This document shows positions 25,304 to 34,171 of a DNA stretch of 64,000 nt, one piece after another. Numbering within the stretch: the stretch's first letter is position 1; each line of letters opens with the position of its first letter. The translations under genes and the position numbers were made by a program. Source of the DNA: Dorea longicatena (GTDB lineage: Bacteria > Bacillota > Clostridia > Lachnospirales > Lachnospiraceae); contig NZ_CP102280.1 of the NCBI RefSeq assembly GCF_025150085.1, positions 1,189,001 to 1,253,000 on the forward strand, read 5' to 3'. A model generated the notes under the pieces. It was not told where the DNA came from. It searched no databases and worked only from the letters and a program-made list of their open reading frames with translations.

Positions 25304-26614
25304 TTACAGAATATCAATATATTCTCCGGCCAAAGCTTTATTCATACTTCTGACTGCACAGAATTTTCCGCACATACTGCAGGTATCACTATGATCATCT
25401 TCCGGGCTTCGGCTGTCACGGATGGCTTTGGCTGTTTCAGGGTCTAATGCACAGGCATACTGTGCGTCCCAGTCAAGTTTCTGACGTGCTTCAGCCATTT
25501 TATCATCAATATCACGTGCTCCGGGAACACCTTTGGCGATGTCGGCAGCATGGGCAGCAATCTTGGAAGCAATGATCCCCTGTTTTACGTCATCTACATT
25601 AGGAAGCGCCAGATGTTCTGCAGGTGTTACATAACATAAGAATGCAGCACCATTCATAGCAGCAACTGCACCACCGATAGCGGATGTGATGTGATCGTAA
25701 CCTGGAGCAATATCCGTAACAAGAGGGCCAAGTACATAGAACGGAGCACCCATGCAGATACTCTGCTGTACTTTCATGTTGGCAGCAACCTGATCAAGCG
25801 GTACATGTCCCGGTCCTTCTACCATTACCTGTACATTGTGGTCCCATGCACGTTTTGTAAGTTCTCCAAGACGCACCAGTTCTTCAATCTGGCATACATC
25901 GGTAGCATCGGCCAGACATCCGGGGCGGCATGCATCACCAAGGGAGATAGTAACATCATATTCTTCGCAGATATCGAGAATCTCATCATAGTGTTCGTAG
26001 AAAGGATTTTCTTCTCCGGTCATACACATCCATGCAAATACAAGACTTCCGCCACGGCTTACAATATTCATTTTACGTTTGTGTTTTTTTATCTGTTCAA
26101 TCGTTTTACGTGTAATTCCGCAGTGAAGTGTGACAAAGTCCACGCCATCTTCTGCGTGAAGACGGACAACGTCGATGAAGTCCTGCGCAGTCAGAGTTGC
26201 AAGATCTCTCTGATAGTGGATGACACTGTCGTATACAGGAACAGTACCGATCATAGCAGGACATTCATGTGTCAGTTTCTGGCGGAATGGCTGTGTGTTA
26301 CCGTGGCTCGATAAATCCATGATGGCTTCAGCACCAAGATTTACAGCGCTCATAACTTTTTCCATTTCAATATTGTAATCCTTACAGTCGCGGGATACAC
26401 CAAGGTTTACATTGATCTTGGTACGGAGCATGCTTCCGACACCCTCCGGATCAAGGCTGGTGTGATTCTTGTTGGCACAGATTGCAACCTTACCTTCTGC
26501 AACAAGTTTCATAAGTGCTTCTGTTGTCATGTTTTCTTTTTTTGCTACAATCTCAATTTCAGGAGTGACAATTCCTTTTCTTGCAGCATCCATCTGTGTT
26601 GTGTAATTTCTCAT
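25304..26614 (-). CDS. thiC: Phosphomethylpyrimidine synthase
   Basis: ThiC is a radical-SAM enzyme that turns aminoimidazole ribotide into HMP phosphate, the pyrimidine half of thiamine. The 436 residues include [13 protein letters not shown] (variant N-terminal domain motif), [43 protein letters not shown], and the C-terminal 4Fe-4S motif [10 protein letters not shown]. The start at 26614 follows GGAGGCAAACAC; the 27 upstream in-frame residues are hydrophobic noise. It lies downstream of thiW on the same strand, separated by 209 bases that can fold strongly. It is shorter than proteobacterial ThiC, as usual in clostridia. Confidence 0.96.
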   Translation of the reverse strand: MRNYTTQMDAARKGIVTPEIEIVAKKENMTTEALMKLVAEGKVAICANKNHTSLDPEGVGSMLRTKINVNLGVSRDCKDYNIEMEKVMSAVNLGAEAIMDLSSHGNTQPFRQKLTHECPAMIGTVPVYDSVIHYQRDLATLTAQDFIDVVRLHAEDGVDFVTLHCGITRKTIEQIKKHKRKMNIVSRGGSLVFAWMCMTGEENPFYEHYDEILDICEEYDVTISLGDACRPGCLADATDVCQIEELVRLGELTKRAWDHNVQVMVEGPGHVPLDQVAANMKVQQSICMGAPFYVLGPLVTDIAPGYDHITSAIGGAVAAMNGAAFLCYVTPAEHLALPNVDDVKQGIIASKIAAHAADIAKGVPGARDIDDKMAEARQKLDWDAQYACALDPETAKAIRDSRSPEDDHSDTCSMCGKFCAVRSMNKALAGEYIDIL

Positions 26615-26655
26615 GTGTTTGCCTCCGTTAAAAAAATTAAATATAAGGTTATAAT

Positions 26656-26809
26656 GCGTCAGCAAAAACACACAGATTTCGATGCAGGGAAACATTTCTC
26701 TACACAGATCTGAGGTTCATAAAAGAACTATGAAATTACTGACGCCTATATCAGATGGGAAAATCTGATACTTGTGTATGCGGTACAAGGTGGTGTCCCC
26801 AATGTACCG
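26656..26809 (-). ncRNA. Unassigned structured RNA region between thiW and thiC
   Basis: Three stems can form: CGGTACA/TGTACCG (26781-26809), a perfect 8-bp hairpin TATCAGAT/ATCTGATA (26749-26770), and a long-range stem GCGTCAG (26656-26662) / CTGACGC (26739-26745) enclosing about 75 bases just before the thiC ribosome binding site. It lacks the CUGAGA core of a TPP riboswitch. Confidence 0.45.
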
Positions 26810-26823
26810 TTTCTAAACAACTC

Positions 26824-27351
26824 TTAACGAGTCGTTTTTATCATAGCCATTACGCCGCTTTTATTCAGCGCTGTAATCAGCAGAAATGCAAGAATGCTTC
26901 CTGCAATAGTAGAAATCAGAAATGGAACTACATAGACGAAGATCCCGGCAGGAGTGATTCCCATAATATATACTGCAACAGGATAAGCAGCCAGGCCGCC
27001 AAGAATTCCTGTGCCGAGTGCCTCTGCAAGACAAGTCAGGCTGAGCTTGTGGCAAATGGAGTATACAAGTCCACAGCAAAGTGCTCCAACCATACTTCCG
27101 GGAAAAGCCATCATGCTGCCAAGACCAAGCAGATTTCGTAACAGGCTGGCACAAAATGCAATTCCTACACTGTACCAGGGCCCTAACGTGACTGCTGCCA
27201 GGATATTAATAATATGCTGTACAGGTGCACATTTACTGCCTGCAACCGGAAAGCTTAAGAAACTTCCGACGATGGCAAGAGCCGTAAATACACCGGCAAG
27301 AGCCAGTCGTCTTGTCCGTGAAGAGTCTGATGATAAAGTTGTGTGTGTCAT
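26824..27351 (-). CDS. thiW: ECF transporter S component ThiW
   Basis: This 175-residue substrate-binding membrane subunit of an energy-coupling-factor importer is probably specific for a thiazole precursor of thiamine. It has about five to six hydrophobic segments, an N-terminal RRLALAGVFTALAIVGSFLS, the family's SKCAPVQHIINILAAVTLGP and LLRNLLGLGSMMAFPGSMVG. The shared ECF ATPases and EcfT must be encoded elsewhere. Start ATG 27351 follows AGGAATGTTTATTT. A TPP riboswitch and its terminator lie directly upstream, and thiC lies downstream, so import of one thiamine half and synthesis of the other are coordinated. Confidence 0.92.
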   Translation of the reverse strand: MTHTTLSSDSSRTRRLALAGVFTALAIVGSFLSFPVAGSKCAPVQHIINILAAVTLGPWYSVGIAFCASLLRNLLGLGSMMAFPGSMVGALCCGLVYSICHKLSLTCLAEALGTGILGGLAAYPVAVYIMGITPAGIFVYVVPFLISTIAGSILAFLLITALNKSGVMAMIKTTR

Positions 27352-27407
27352 AAATAAACATTCCTTTCATAAAAAAATACCCTTCATTCATAAAGCGGAT
27401 GGAGGGT

Positions 27408-27444
27408 ACAAAAAGTAAAAAAGAAGAGATGCGGGGGCATCTCT
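27408..27444 (-). terminator. Riboswitch expression-platform terminator
   Basis: AGAGATGC (27425-27432) pairs with GCATCTCT (27437-27444) around GGGG; on the minus strand a TCTTCTTTTTT tract follows. It sits between the TPP aptamer and thiW. Confidence 0.88.
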
Positions 27445-27463
27445 GTCAAATCAATACATGGTA

Positions 27464-27552
27464 TGAATCCCTCCGTTGGCATTATCCAAATCAGGTAAAG
27501 GGTCGAAACGGAATTACGCTTCCTCTCAGCCGGTTTTCTCCAGCTCCCCCCT
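27464..27552 (-). ncRNA. TPP riboswitch (thi box)
   Basis: On the minus strand the aptamer hallmarks appear in order: GGGGGAGC, GGCTGAGAGGAAGC, GACCCTTTACCTGATTTGG, ATAATGCCAACGGAGGGA. Thiamine pyrophosphate binding would favour the terminator and shut off thiW-thiC. Confidence 0.96.
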
Positions 27553-27579
27553 GTTTATAAAAAACTTTGTTCAATCGTT

Positions 27580-27608
27580 ATTATAGTCTGGCATATCGGA
27601 AAATGCAA
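27580..27608 (-). promoter_or_regulatory. thiW-thiC promoter
   Basis: On the minus strand TTGCAT (27608-27603), a 17-base spacer and a perfect TATAAT (27585-27580), about 25 bases before the riboswitch. Confidence 0.82.
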
Positions 27609-27896
27609 GAAAATTTTTCTGCCGGTAAGAAGAAGGGGGGATTTCATATGCTGTTTAAAAAGTCTGGAAAAATATAAGGAATCTTCACATCCTACAGATT
27701 AAGTAATAAAAGCGGAAGCTGGTGTAAAAAATAGTTTCTGCTTTTTGTGTTCCGGTTATTCTATAGATGTCGGATGATTTGATGTATACATGACATAGAA
27801 AGATATGCTAAAATAGAAAAAGATGTTGTTATAAAAACTGTACTGGAAAAGAAGCAGCGTACAGACAGATGTATAGACTGGAGGTTCAAAAAAAGA
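27609..27896. other. Intergenic stretch upstream of the DUF1810 gene
   Basis: An imperfect hairpin AAAAGCGGAAGCT / AGTTTCTGCTTTT (27708-27746) ending in T looks like an orphan plus-strand terminator. The DUF1810 ribosome binding site (GGAGG) lies near the right end. No gene was found. Confidence 0.4.
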
Positions 27897-28529
27897 ATGA
27901 GAGAGAATAATCTAGAGAGGTTTATCAAAGCGCAGGAGTCAGAATTTAAGACAGCTCTTGCAGAGATTAAGAGTGGACATAAGAGAAGTTGCTGGATGTG
28001 GTACATTTTTCCGCAGATTCAGGGGCTGGGGAGTAGCGGTACTGCAATGTACTACGCTATTGAAGACTATGAAGAAGCTAAAGCATATATAGAAAACGCA
28101 GTGATAAATGCACATTTAAGAGAGAGTTCAGAGGCACTTTTGCAACTGGAATCAGATGATGCAACCAGAGTCATGGGATGGCCTGATGATCTGAAACTGC
28201 GTTCGTCAATGACGTTGTTTGCGCTGGCGGCAAAAGAGAATGAAGTCTTTCGGAGAGTACTGGATAAGTTCTTTGATGGAAAATTAGATGCGCAGACAGT
28301 AGATATCCTGGATATGAGATATCTGGTGATGAGAATTGATGAACCGGATTTTGGATGTGAAGGAAGACCGGACGGGGTAGAACCAATGGCTAAAGTAACC
28401 CTTCTGAAGCTGAAAAGTGAAGAAGAGATTCAGTTAGAGATTCCGGATGCGGAACTTTATCAGAAAGAGATTAATGAGGGCAATGAAGTGGCATTCAGTC
28501 CGGATGGGGTTATATTAAAACTTTCATAA
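27897..28529 (+). CDS. DUF1810-family protein with a C-terminal extension
   Basis: Residues 1-140 match the DUF1810 fold: LERFIKAQESEFKTALAEI, KSCWMWYIFPQ-like RSCWMWYIFPQIQGLGSSGT, and MGWPDDLKLRSSMTLFA. The family's function is unknown. About 70 extra residues follow (DMRYLVMRIDEPDFGCEGRP onward), predicted as a small beta-rich domain I cannot name; single-domain DUF1810 proteins usually stop before this. ATG 27897 follows CTGGAGGTTCAAAAAAGA. It stands alone ahead of lepB by about 95 bases, with no shared signals obvious. Confidence 0.8.
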   Translation: MRENNLERFIKAQESEFKTALAEIKSGHKRSCWMWYIFPQIQGLGSSGTAMYYAIEDYEEAKAYIENAVINAHLRESSEALLQLESDDATRVMGWPDDLKLRSSMTLFALAAKENEVFRRVLDKFFDGKLDAQTVDILDMRYLVMRIDEPDFGCEGRPDGVEPMAKVTLLKLKSEEEIQLEIPDAELYQKEINEGNEVAFSPDGVILKLS

Positions 28530-28624
28530 ACTATATGAAGCTATATGTGTGAAGCGTGGGGAGAACGTAAAAATGTGTGAAAAAGATCGCGTATGTGCTA
28601 CATGAAAGGGGAGAGTGTAAAAAT

Positions 28625-29203
28625 ATGAAAAATAAAAAGGAAAAGAAGCAGGAAGAGGAAGAGCTGACCGGTATGGCGGCTGTATGGGATTATCTGAAAA
28701 CATTTCTGATCATATTCTGTGTTGTATTTGCGATGAACAAACTGGTGTATATCAATGCCGTGATTCCGTCGGAATCCATGCAGGATACGATCATGAAAGG
28801 AGACCGGGTGCTGGGAAACCGTCTGGCATATATCAAAGATGATCCAGAGAGATATGACATTGTAATCTTCAAATATCCAGATGATCCGTCCAAGATTTTT
28901 ATCAAGCGCGTGATCGGACTGCCAGGAGAGACGGTTACCGTGAAAGACGGGAAGATTTACATTGATGGAAAAGAGCAGACACAGGCGGTAAGCTTCTGCC
29001 CGGAAGAGATGGCAGGAAGCTTCGGACCTTATGAAGTTCCGGAAGATAGTTATTTTGTAATGGGGGATAACCGGAACAATAGTCTGGATTCCAGATACTG
29101 GGATAACACGTATGTAAAGAAAGAGGCAATTCTGGCCAAAGCAGGATTCCGGTACTGGCCGCTTAATAAAGTTGGATTTGTAAATAAATCTGCAGAAAAA
29201 TAG
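28625..29203 (+). CDS. lepB: Signal peptidase I
   Basis: Type I signal peptidase cleaves signal peptides from exported proteins at the outer face of the membrane. The 192 residues have a charged N-terminus, one membrane anchor (about 24-42), the nucleophile Ser51 in IPSESMQDT, the general base Lys94 in IFIKRVIGLPGE, and the GDNRNNSLDSR box. ATG 28625 with GGGGAGAGTG upstream is preferred to an earlier in-frame start at 28577. It is of the single-anchor Gram-positive type. Confidence 0.95.
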   Translation: MKNKKEKKQEEEELTGMAAVWDYLKTFLIIFCVVFAMNKLVYINAVIPSESMQDTIMKGDRVLGNRLAYIKDDPERYDIVIFKYPDDPSKIFIKRVIGLPGETVTVKDGKIYIDGKEQTQAVSFCPEEMAGSFGPYEVPEDSYFVMGDNRNNSLDSRYWDNTYVKKEAILAKAGFRYWPLNKVGFVNKSAEK

Positions 29204-29284
29204 TTGCAATTGTTTTCTGTGTTTTATATAATGAATAAAGTTTTGCGAGAAAAGGCTCTGAAGCGATATCAGGGTCTTTTCTTA
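29204..29284 (+). promoter_or_regulatory. Promoter and immediate hairpin before the MATE gene
   Basis: TTGCAA (29204-29209), a 17-base spacer and a perfect TATAAT (29227-29232) start directly after lepB. Transcription would begin near 29239 and at once enter the stem AGAAAAGGCTCTGA (29248-29261) / TCAGGGTCTTTTCT (29269-29282), possibly a lepB terminator or a leader attenuator. Confidence 0.65.
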
Positions 29285-29352
29285 ACGTAAACACATAGAA
29301 TGAAGATGAAAGATAGCGATATACACAGATGACGGAAAAGGAGGAAAACAGG

Positions 29353-30699
29353 ATGGAAAAAGATATGACGGCCGGCACTCCCGGAAAGATCATTTTCAAT
29401 TTTACAATGCCGATCTTTATCGGTAATATTTTTCAGCAGTTTTATAATATGGCAGATACGGTGATCGTCGGGAAATTTGTCGGTAATGCGGCACTGGCGG
29501 CGGTAGGAGCATGTGGAACACTGGTATTTCTGATCATTGGCTTCCTGCAGGGAGTTACGGCGGGATTTACGGTTGTTACAGCACAGCACTTCGGAGCCGG
29601 AAACATGAAGGTGATGAAGAAGTCTGTGGCATCCGGTGCGGTACTTACAGGAATCGTAACCGTTATTCTTACATTGCTGAGCATGATCAGTATGGCGAAG
29701 GTGCTGCATCTGATGAATACACCGTCAGACATGTATGGAGAAGCTTACGGATATATTATGGTCATTTGCGGCGGGATTGTGGCACAGGCACTTTACAATT
29801 ATCTTGCAAGTGTATTAAGGGCACTGGGCGATAGTAAGCGTCCGCTTTATTTTCTTGTGATTGCAGCACTTTTGAATATTGTGCTGGATCTGGTGTTTAT
29901 CATTGTCTTTAGAATGGGAGCGGCAGGGGCAGCCTATGCGACAGTGATCGCACAGGGAATTTCGGGAATCCTGTGTCTGCTATATATTGCAAAGAAGGTT
30001 CCCGCACTGTATCTTCATAGAGAAGACTGGGAAATAGATAAGAATCTGGCCGGATGGCAGCTGAAGATCGGACTTCCGATGGCATTCCAATATTCCATCA
30101 CGGCGATAGGAACGATTGTTGTACAGTCTTGCCTGAATATCCTCGGTTCTACAGCTGCAGCCGGATTTGCGGCAGCAAGCAAGATCGAGCAGGTGTTTAC
30201 GCAGGCCTACGTTGCGCTTGGTACAACGATGGCGACTTACTGTGCACAGAATATGGGGGCAGGGAAATATACGAGAATCCGTAAAGGATTTAAGAGTGCA
30301 ACATTGATTGGATTTATTTATGCGGTTGTGACAGGTGTGATTATTTTCTTTGTCGGAAAATATATGACGATATTCTTTGTATCAGAGAATGTAAATCAGA
30401 TCATGGAATATGTGGATATTTATTTGAGGTGTGTAAGCGTGTCATTCCTGCCTCTTGTTATTGTTAATTTGTATAGAAACGGAATTCAGGGAATGGGATA
30501 TGGACTGCTTCCGATGACAGCGGGGATTGCAGAACTTGTCGGACGGAGCGGTGCATCGCTGATTGCATCACATTTTGGCAGCTATATGGGAATCTGTCTG
30601 GCATCTCCGGCGGCATGGGTGCTGGCGGGAACACTTCTTCTTATTATGTACTTTGAGATCATGAAAGGAAAGAAAGACAGAAATTTGAAAAATAGATAG
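29353..30699 (+). CDS. MATE-family efflux transporter
   Basis: This 448-residue protein with about twelve membrane segments belongs to the Na+/H+-coupled multidrug and toxin extrusion family. The N-terminal GTPGKIIFNFTMPIFIGNIF with QQFYNMADTVIVGKFVG, a repeated half with GLPMAFQYSITAIGTIVVQS, and ALGTTMATYCAQNMGAGK are typical of the DinF/NorM-like clostridial branch. ATG 29353 follows AAAAGGAGGAAAACAGG. The substrate cannot be predicted. It has its own promoter and ends about 70 bases before the molybdenum-enzyme cluster. Confidence 0.93.
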   Translation: MEKDMTAGTPGKIIFNFTMPIFIGNIFQQFYNMADTVIVGKFVGNAALAAVGACGTLVFLIIGFLQGVTAGFTVVTAQHFGAGNMKVMKKSVASGAVLTGIVTVILTLLSMISMAKVLHLMNTPSDMYGEAYGYIMVICGGIVAQALYNYLASVLRALGDSKRPLYFLVIAALLNIVLDLVFIIVFRMGAAGAAYATVIAQGISGILCLLYIAKKVPALYLHREDWEIDKNLAGWQLKIGLPMAFQYSITAIGTIVVQSCLNILGSTAAAGFAAASKIEQVFTQAYVALGTTMATYCAQNMGAGKYTRIRKGFKSATLIGFIYAVVTGVIIFFVGKYMTIFFVSENVNQIMEYVDIYLRCVSVSFLPLVIVNLYRNGIQGMGYGLLPMTAGIAELVGRSGASLIASHFGSYMGICLASPAAWVLAGTLLLIMYFEIMKGKKDRNLKNR

Positions 30700-30768
30700 A
30701 AAACTGAAAAGCAACTTGTTATAATAAAATGTACGAATGAACATAGAAACATTGATGGGTGAAACAGC

Positions 30769-32847
30769 ATGAATCAAAGAGTAATAAAAAAAGTCCGCTG
30801 TAATATCTGTTCAGCGGGATGTCCGATCGATGCTTATGTAGAAGAAGGAACGCTTGTGTCGGTAGAAGGCAGCCGGGATCTTCCGGGGCAGAGTGGAGGA
30901 TTATGTTCTAAAGGAGCTGCTTCCAGGCAGTATGTTTATAACAAAGACAGGATTCTGTATCCGATGAAACGGATCGGAAAAAAAGGAAGCGGGGAATTTG
31001 AACGCATATCCTGGGATGAAGCGTATCGGATGATTGCAGAGAATCTTCTCAGGATCAAAAAAGAATATGGTCCGCAGGCGGCAGCATTTTATGCGGGATA
31101 TCCGAAATGGTACAGACCGGCACTTCTGCGGCTTGCCAATGCTTACGGGTCTCCGAATTACTGTACGGAATCCAGTACCTGTTTTCAGTCGGCGGCAATG
31201 GCATGGAAATCTATTTATGGAAATGACATCTGCTTTCCGGATCTGATGCATGCACAGACGGTTCTCGTATGGAGTAACAATCTGTATCATTCCAATGTGG
31301 GAATGGCAAGACCTTATCAGTCGTTAAAAGCACGTGGGGCGAAGATCATAGCCGTAGATCCAAGAGAGACCGTAACGACACAGGCAGCGGATATCCACTT
31401 GAAACTTCTGCCGGGAACGGACGGAGCACTTGCGCTGTCTATGGCACAGGTGATCATAGAAGAAGGGCTGTATGATAAAGAATTTGTAGAAAAATATGTA
31501 TATGGTTTTGAAGAATACAAAGCGTATGTGAATCAATTTCCACCGGAAAAAGCAGAGAAGATCACCGGTGTAGATAAGAAACTGATCCGTGAAGCTGCCA
31601 GAATGTATGCATCTAACGGGCCTGCCGGGGTGATGTTTTCAGCGTCTCCAGTTGTACATAATATTAATGGAATGCAGAATTACCGGGCAGTGATGTGTCT
31701 GATCGCACTTACCGGCAACTATGATATTCCAGGTGGCAATCCGTCAAGACCGGGTCCGGTGTCTCCTTGCAATGAATATGGAAAAGTAAAACGGCTGGAT
31801 ACGATAGAAGCCATCGGTGAGAAAGATTTTCCGGCATGGTTTGATCTACCGTGTGAGGAAGCGCAGTGTACAAGAATTGCAGATTATATTCTGAAGGAAG
31901 AACCATATCCGTTGAAAGCTGTGGTGGGATTCGGCCTGAACCACAGAATGTGGCCGGAGCCGGAGCATTTTCAGAAAGCATTAAAAGCGCTGGACTTTTA
32001 TGTGAATGTAGATCTGTTTTTCTCAGATTCAAGCAAGATGGCAGACCTGGTTCTTCCGGCAGCGTCTTCCTTTGAACGAGATGTTGTGCTGAATGGACGG
32101 GGAGGAATGTTCTTCCTGTCAGAAAAAGCAATCGAACCGGTCGGAGAGGCGAAGAATGATATTGAGATCATGATCGGCATGCTTCGTGCCATGCAGTTAC
32201 ATGATGAAGCATTGGAACATGGCTATGAGAAATATATGGAATATATTCTGGAGCCATCCGGTGTCACACTGGAGGAATTGCGGGCGCATCCGGAAGGGGT
32301 AAAAGGACGTGTGATCACTCCGCCTGCATTTAAGAGATATGAAAAAGAAGGCTTTCATACACCATCCGGTAAGGTGGAATTTGTATCACAGATACTCGAA
32401 CGTTACAAAGACAGCCACGGATATTCCGGACTTCCGGAATACAGAGATTTCCGTGAGGTGTCAGGCATGGACAGGGAAGCATATCCACTGATTCTGAATA
32501 CCGGTTCCAGAAAACCACAGCTTTTCCATGCAAGAACATACCGGGTACCGTGGCTTGCAGGACTTGAAGAGGCAACACTGGTAGAAATCCATCCGAAAGA
32601 TGCGAAAAAGTATGGTATTGCAGATGGTGACATGGTGAGGGTATCTTCCCCGGTGGGAAGTATCTGCGGAATTGCGGCGGTTTACCTGAACAGCCAGCCG
32701 GGAATTGTACACGTCTATCATGGCAATGCAAAGGGTGAGGCAAATGATCTGATAGACAGAAATTATCTGGATCCAATTTCAGGATTCCCGGGATATAAAA
32801 GTTATTTCTGTAAAATCGAGAAAGAAAAAGGCGAGGTGAAGGCATGA
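30769..32847 (+). CDS. Molybdopterin oxidoreductase, DMSO-reductase family, catalytic subunit
   Basis: The 692-residue subunit would carry a bis-molybdopterin guanine dinucleotide cofactor and one 4Fe-4S cluster. Cluster ligands are Cys11, Cys14, Cys18 and Cys46. Cys138 in ESSTCFQS is at the place of the Mo ligand (Sec in FdhH). The C-terminal cofactor-cap domain includes RKPQLFHARTYR and DGDMVRVSSPVGSI. There is no Tat signal, so it is cytoplasmic. The next gene (4-base overlap) encodes its ferredoxin subunit, and no membrane anchor follows. The substrate is unknown; relatives include formate dehydrogenases, transhydroxylases and acetylene-hydratase-like enzymes. Confidence 0.9.
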   Translation: MNQRVIKKVRCNICSAGCPIDAYVEEGTLVSVEGSRDLPGQSGGLCSKGAASRQYVYNKDRILYPMKRIGKKGSGEFERISWDEAYRMIAENLLRIKKEYGPQAAAFYAGYPKWYRPALLRLANAYGSPNYCTESSTCFQSAAMAWKSIYGNDICFPDLMHAQTVLVWSNNLYHSNVGMARPYQSLKARGAKIIAVDPRETVTTQAADIHLKLLPGTDGALALSMAQVIIEEGLYDKEFVEKYVYGFEEYKAYVNQFPPEKAEKITGVDKKLIREAARMYASNGPAGVMFSASPVVHNINGMQNYRAVMCLIALTGNYDIPGGNPSRPGPVSPCNEYGKVKRLDTIEAIGEKDFPAWFDLPCEEAQCTRIADYILKEEPYPLKAVVGFGLNHRMWPEPEHFQKALKALDFYVNVDLFFSDSSKMADLVLPAASSFERDVVLNGRGGMFFLSEKAIEPVGEAKNDIEIMIGMLRAMQLHDEALEHGYEKYMEYILEPSGVTLEELRAHPEGVKGRVITPPAFKRYEKEGFHTPSGKVEFVSQILERYKDSHGYSGLPEYRDFREVSGMDREAYPLILNTGSRKPQLFHARTYRVPWLAGLEEATLVEIHPKDAKKYGIADGDMVRVSSPVGSICGIAAVYLNSQPGIVHVYHGNAKGEANDLIDRNYLDPISGFPGYKSYFCKIEKEKGEVKA

Positions 32848-33266
32848 GTTACCGATTAAAATTTGATCCGGATAAATGTGTCGGCTGTTATGCCTGTCAT
32901 ATAGCCTGTCTGGATGCACACCATGATGTGGAAGATGTAGATGCAAAGAGCCATCGGACGGTCAAAAAGGTAGTGAAAAATCAGTTTGAAAAGAATATCT
33001 GTCCGGGCTGTGCTCACTGCGGTATCTGTATCAAAGCCTGTCCGGTGCAGGCAATTTACAAAGATCCGAAGACTGGATTTGTACTGACAGACAAAGAAAA
33101 ATGTATTGGATGTCATGCCTGCGAAAAGGTCTGCCCGAAAGACGTGATCCATTTTGACAAGGATGGAAAAATGGAAAAGTGTGACGGGTGTATTGAAAGA
33201 ATCAGGGAAGGGCGGGAACCTGCCTGCGTCAGAGTCTGTTTTCCCGGTGCGATTACACTGGAATAA
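32844..33266 (+). CDS. Four-cluster ferredoxin-like electron-transfer subunit
   Basis: The 140-residue protein has the DmsB/HycB arrangement of Cys groups: CVGCYACHIACLDAHHD, CPGCAHCGICIKACPVQ, CIGCHACEKVCPKD and CDGCIERIREGREPACVRVC, enough for four 4Fe-4S clusters. It would carry electrons to or from the preceding molybdenum subunit. Its ATG overlaps the previous stop (ATGA), which implies translational coupling. The family is usually membrane-anchored through a third subunit, which is absent here. Confidence 0.93.
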   Translation: MSYRLKFDPDKCVGCYACHIACLDAHHDVEDVDAKSHRTVKKVVKNQFEKNICPGCAHCGICIKACPVQAIYKDPKTGFVLTDKEKCIGCHACEKVCPKDVIHFDKDGKMEKCDGCIERIREGREPACVRVCFPGAITLE

Positions 33267-33355
33267 AGACGAATAGATAAAAAGGTGAGACTGATAAAAG
33301 TAAGAATAGATGAAACTGGATAAAGCTAAGTAAAGAGAGATAAGGATAAAGGCGT

Positions 33356-34168
33356 ATGTTAAAAATCAAGGAATATGTGAAGGCAGAAAGTCTGGAACAG
33401 GCATATGAACTGAACCAGAAGAGGACGAACTGCATTCTGGGCGGTATGTTGTGGCTTAAGATGTCGAACCGGAATGTACAGAAAGCGATTGATCTGTCCG
33501 GACTCGGTCTGAATCAGATCGAAGAGACAGAAGAAGAATTCCGGATCGGATGTATGACGACACTCCGTGAACTGGAATGTCATGAAAGATTGAACCAATG
33601 GTGTGAAGGCGCAGTAAAAGATGCGGTCAGTGATATTGTCGGCGTACAGTTCCGGAACCTTGCAACGATTGGTGGAAGTATATTCGGACGCTATGGATTT
33701 TCGGATGTACTGACGGTGTTTCTTGCAATGGACAGTTACGTAGAACTGTATAAAGGAGGGATTGTTCCATTACAGGAATTTGCGCAGATGAAAAGAGACA
33801 ATGACATTTTAGTCAGAGTCATTGTAAAAAAGGATCAGAGAAATATGATCTATCTGGCACATAGAAATTCCAAGACAGATTTTCCGGTATTGACATGTGC
33901 GGTTTCAGTAAATGCTGAAAATGGATGCGTATGTATCGGTGCAAGACCGCAGAAGGCGGTCCGACTGGAACTGACAGAAGCAGTCAGAGAAAAAGTATGG
34001 AGTGGTGTCTGTACTGAAGAAGAGATGAAGAAAGAGGCAGAATGCATTGCTTCACAGGTAAAGACGGACAGTAATATGCGCGCCGGCAAAGAATACAGAA
34101 ACCGTCTGGCATATGTTCTGATCCGCAGGACATTGGAAGCACTGAATACAAAAGGAGGAGATCAGTAG
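33356..34168 (+). CDS. FAD-binding subunit of a xanthine-dehydrogenase-type hydroxylase
   Basis: This 270-residue CoxM/XdhB-like subunit binds FAD and passes electrons from the 2Fe-2S subunit to an acceptor. Family marks are the N-terminal YNQKRTNCILGGML-like ELNQKRTNCILGGML, VQFRNLATIGGSIFGRYGFSD (the flavin loop) and a C-terminal CO-dehydrogenase-flavoprotein domain (SDMRAGKEYRNRLA-like SNMRAGKEYRNRLAYVL). ATG 33356 lies 89 bases after the ferredoxin gene. It is the first of the three overlapping or adjacent hydroxylase genes. Confidence 0.9.
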   Translation: MLKIKEYVKAESLEQAYELNQKRTNCILGGMLWLKMSNRNVQKAIDLSGLGLNQIEETEEEFRIGCMTTLRELECHERLNQWCEGAVKDAVSDIVGVQFRNLATIGGSIFGRYGFSDVLTVFLAMDSYVELYKGGIVPLQEFAQMKRDNDILVRVIVKKDQRNMIYLAHRNSKTDFPVLTCAVSVNAENGCVCIGARPQKAVRLELTEAVREKVWSGVCTEEEMKKEAECIASQVKTDSNMRAGKEYRNRLAYVLIRRTLEALNTKGGDQ

Positions 34169-34171
34169 GAT

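Noticed and set aside
25691..26314. 207-codon plus-strand frame opposite thiC
   Set aside because: It is the antisense shadow of a highly conserved gene, has no binding site and no protein-like motifs.
26615..26823. Second TPP riboswitch in front of thiC
   Set aside because: The CUGAGA and GCG-AGGGA cores are missing; only the thiW leader has a true thi box.
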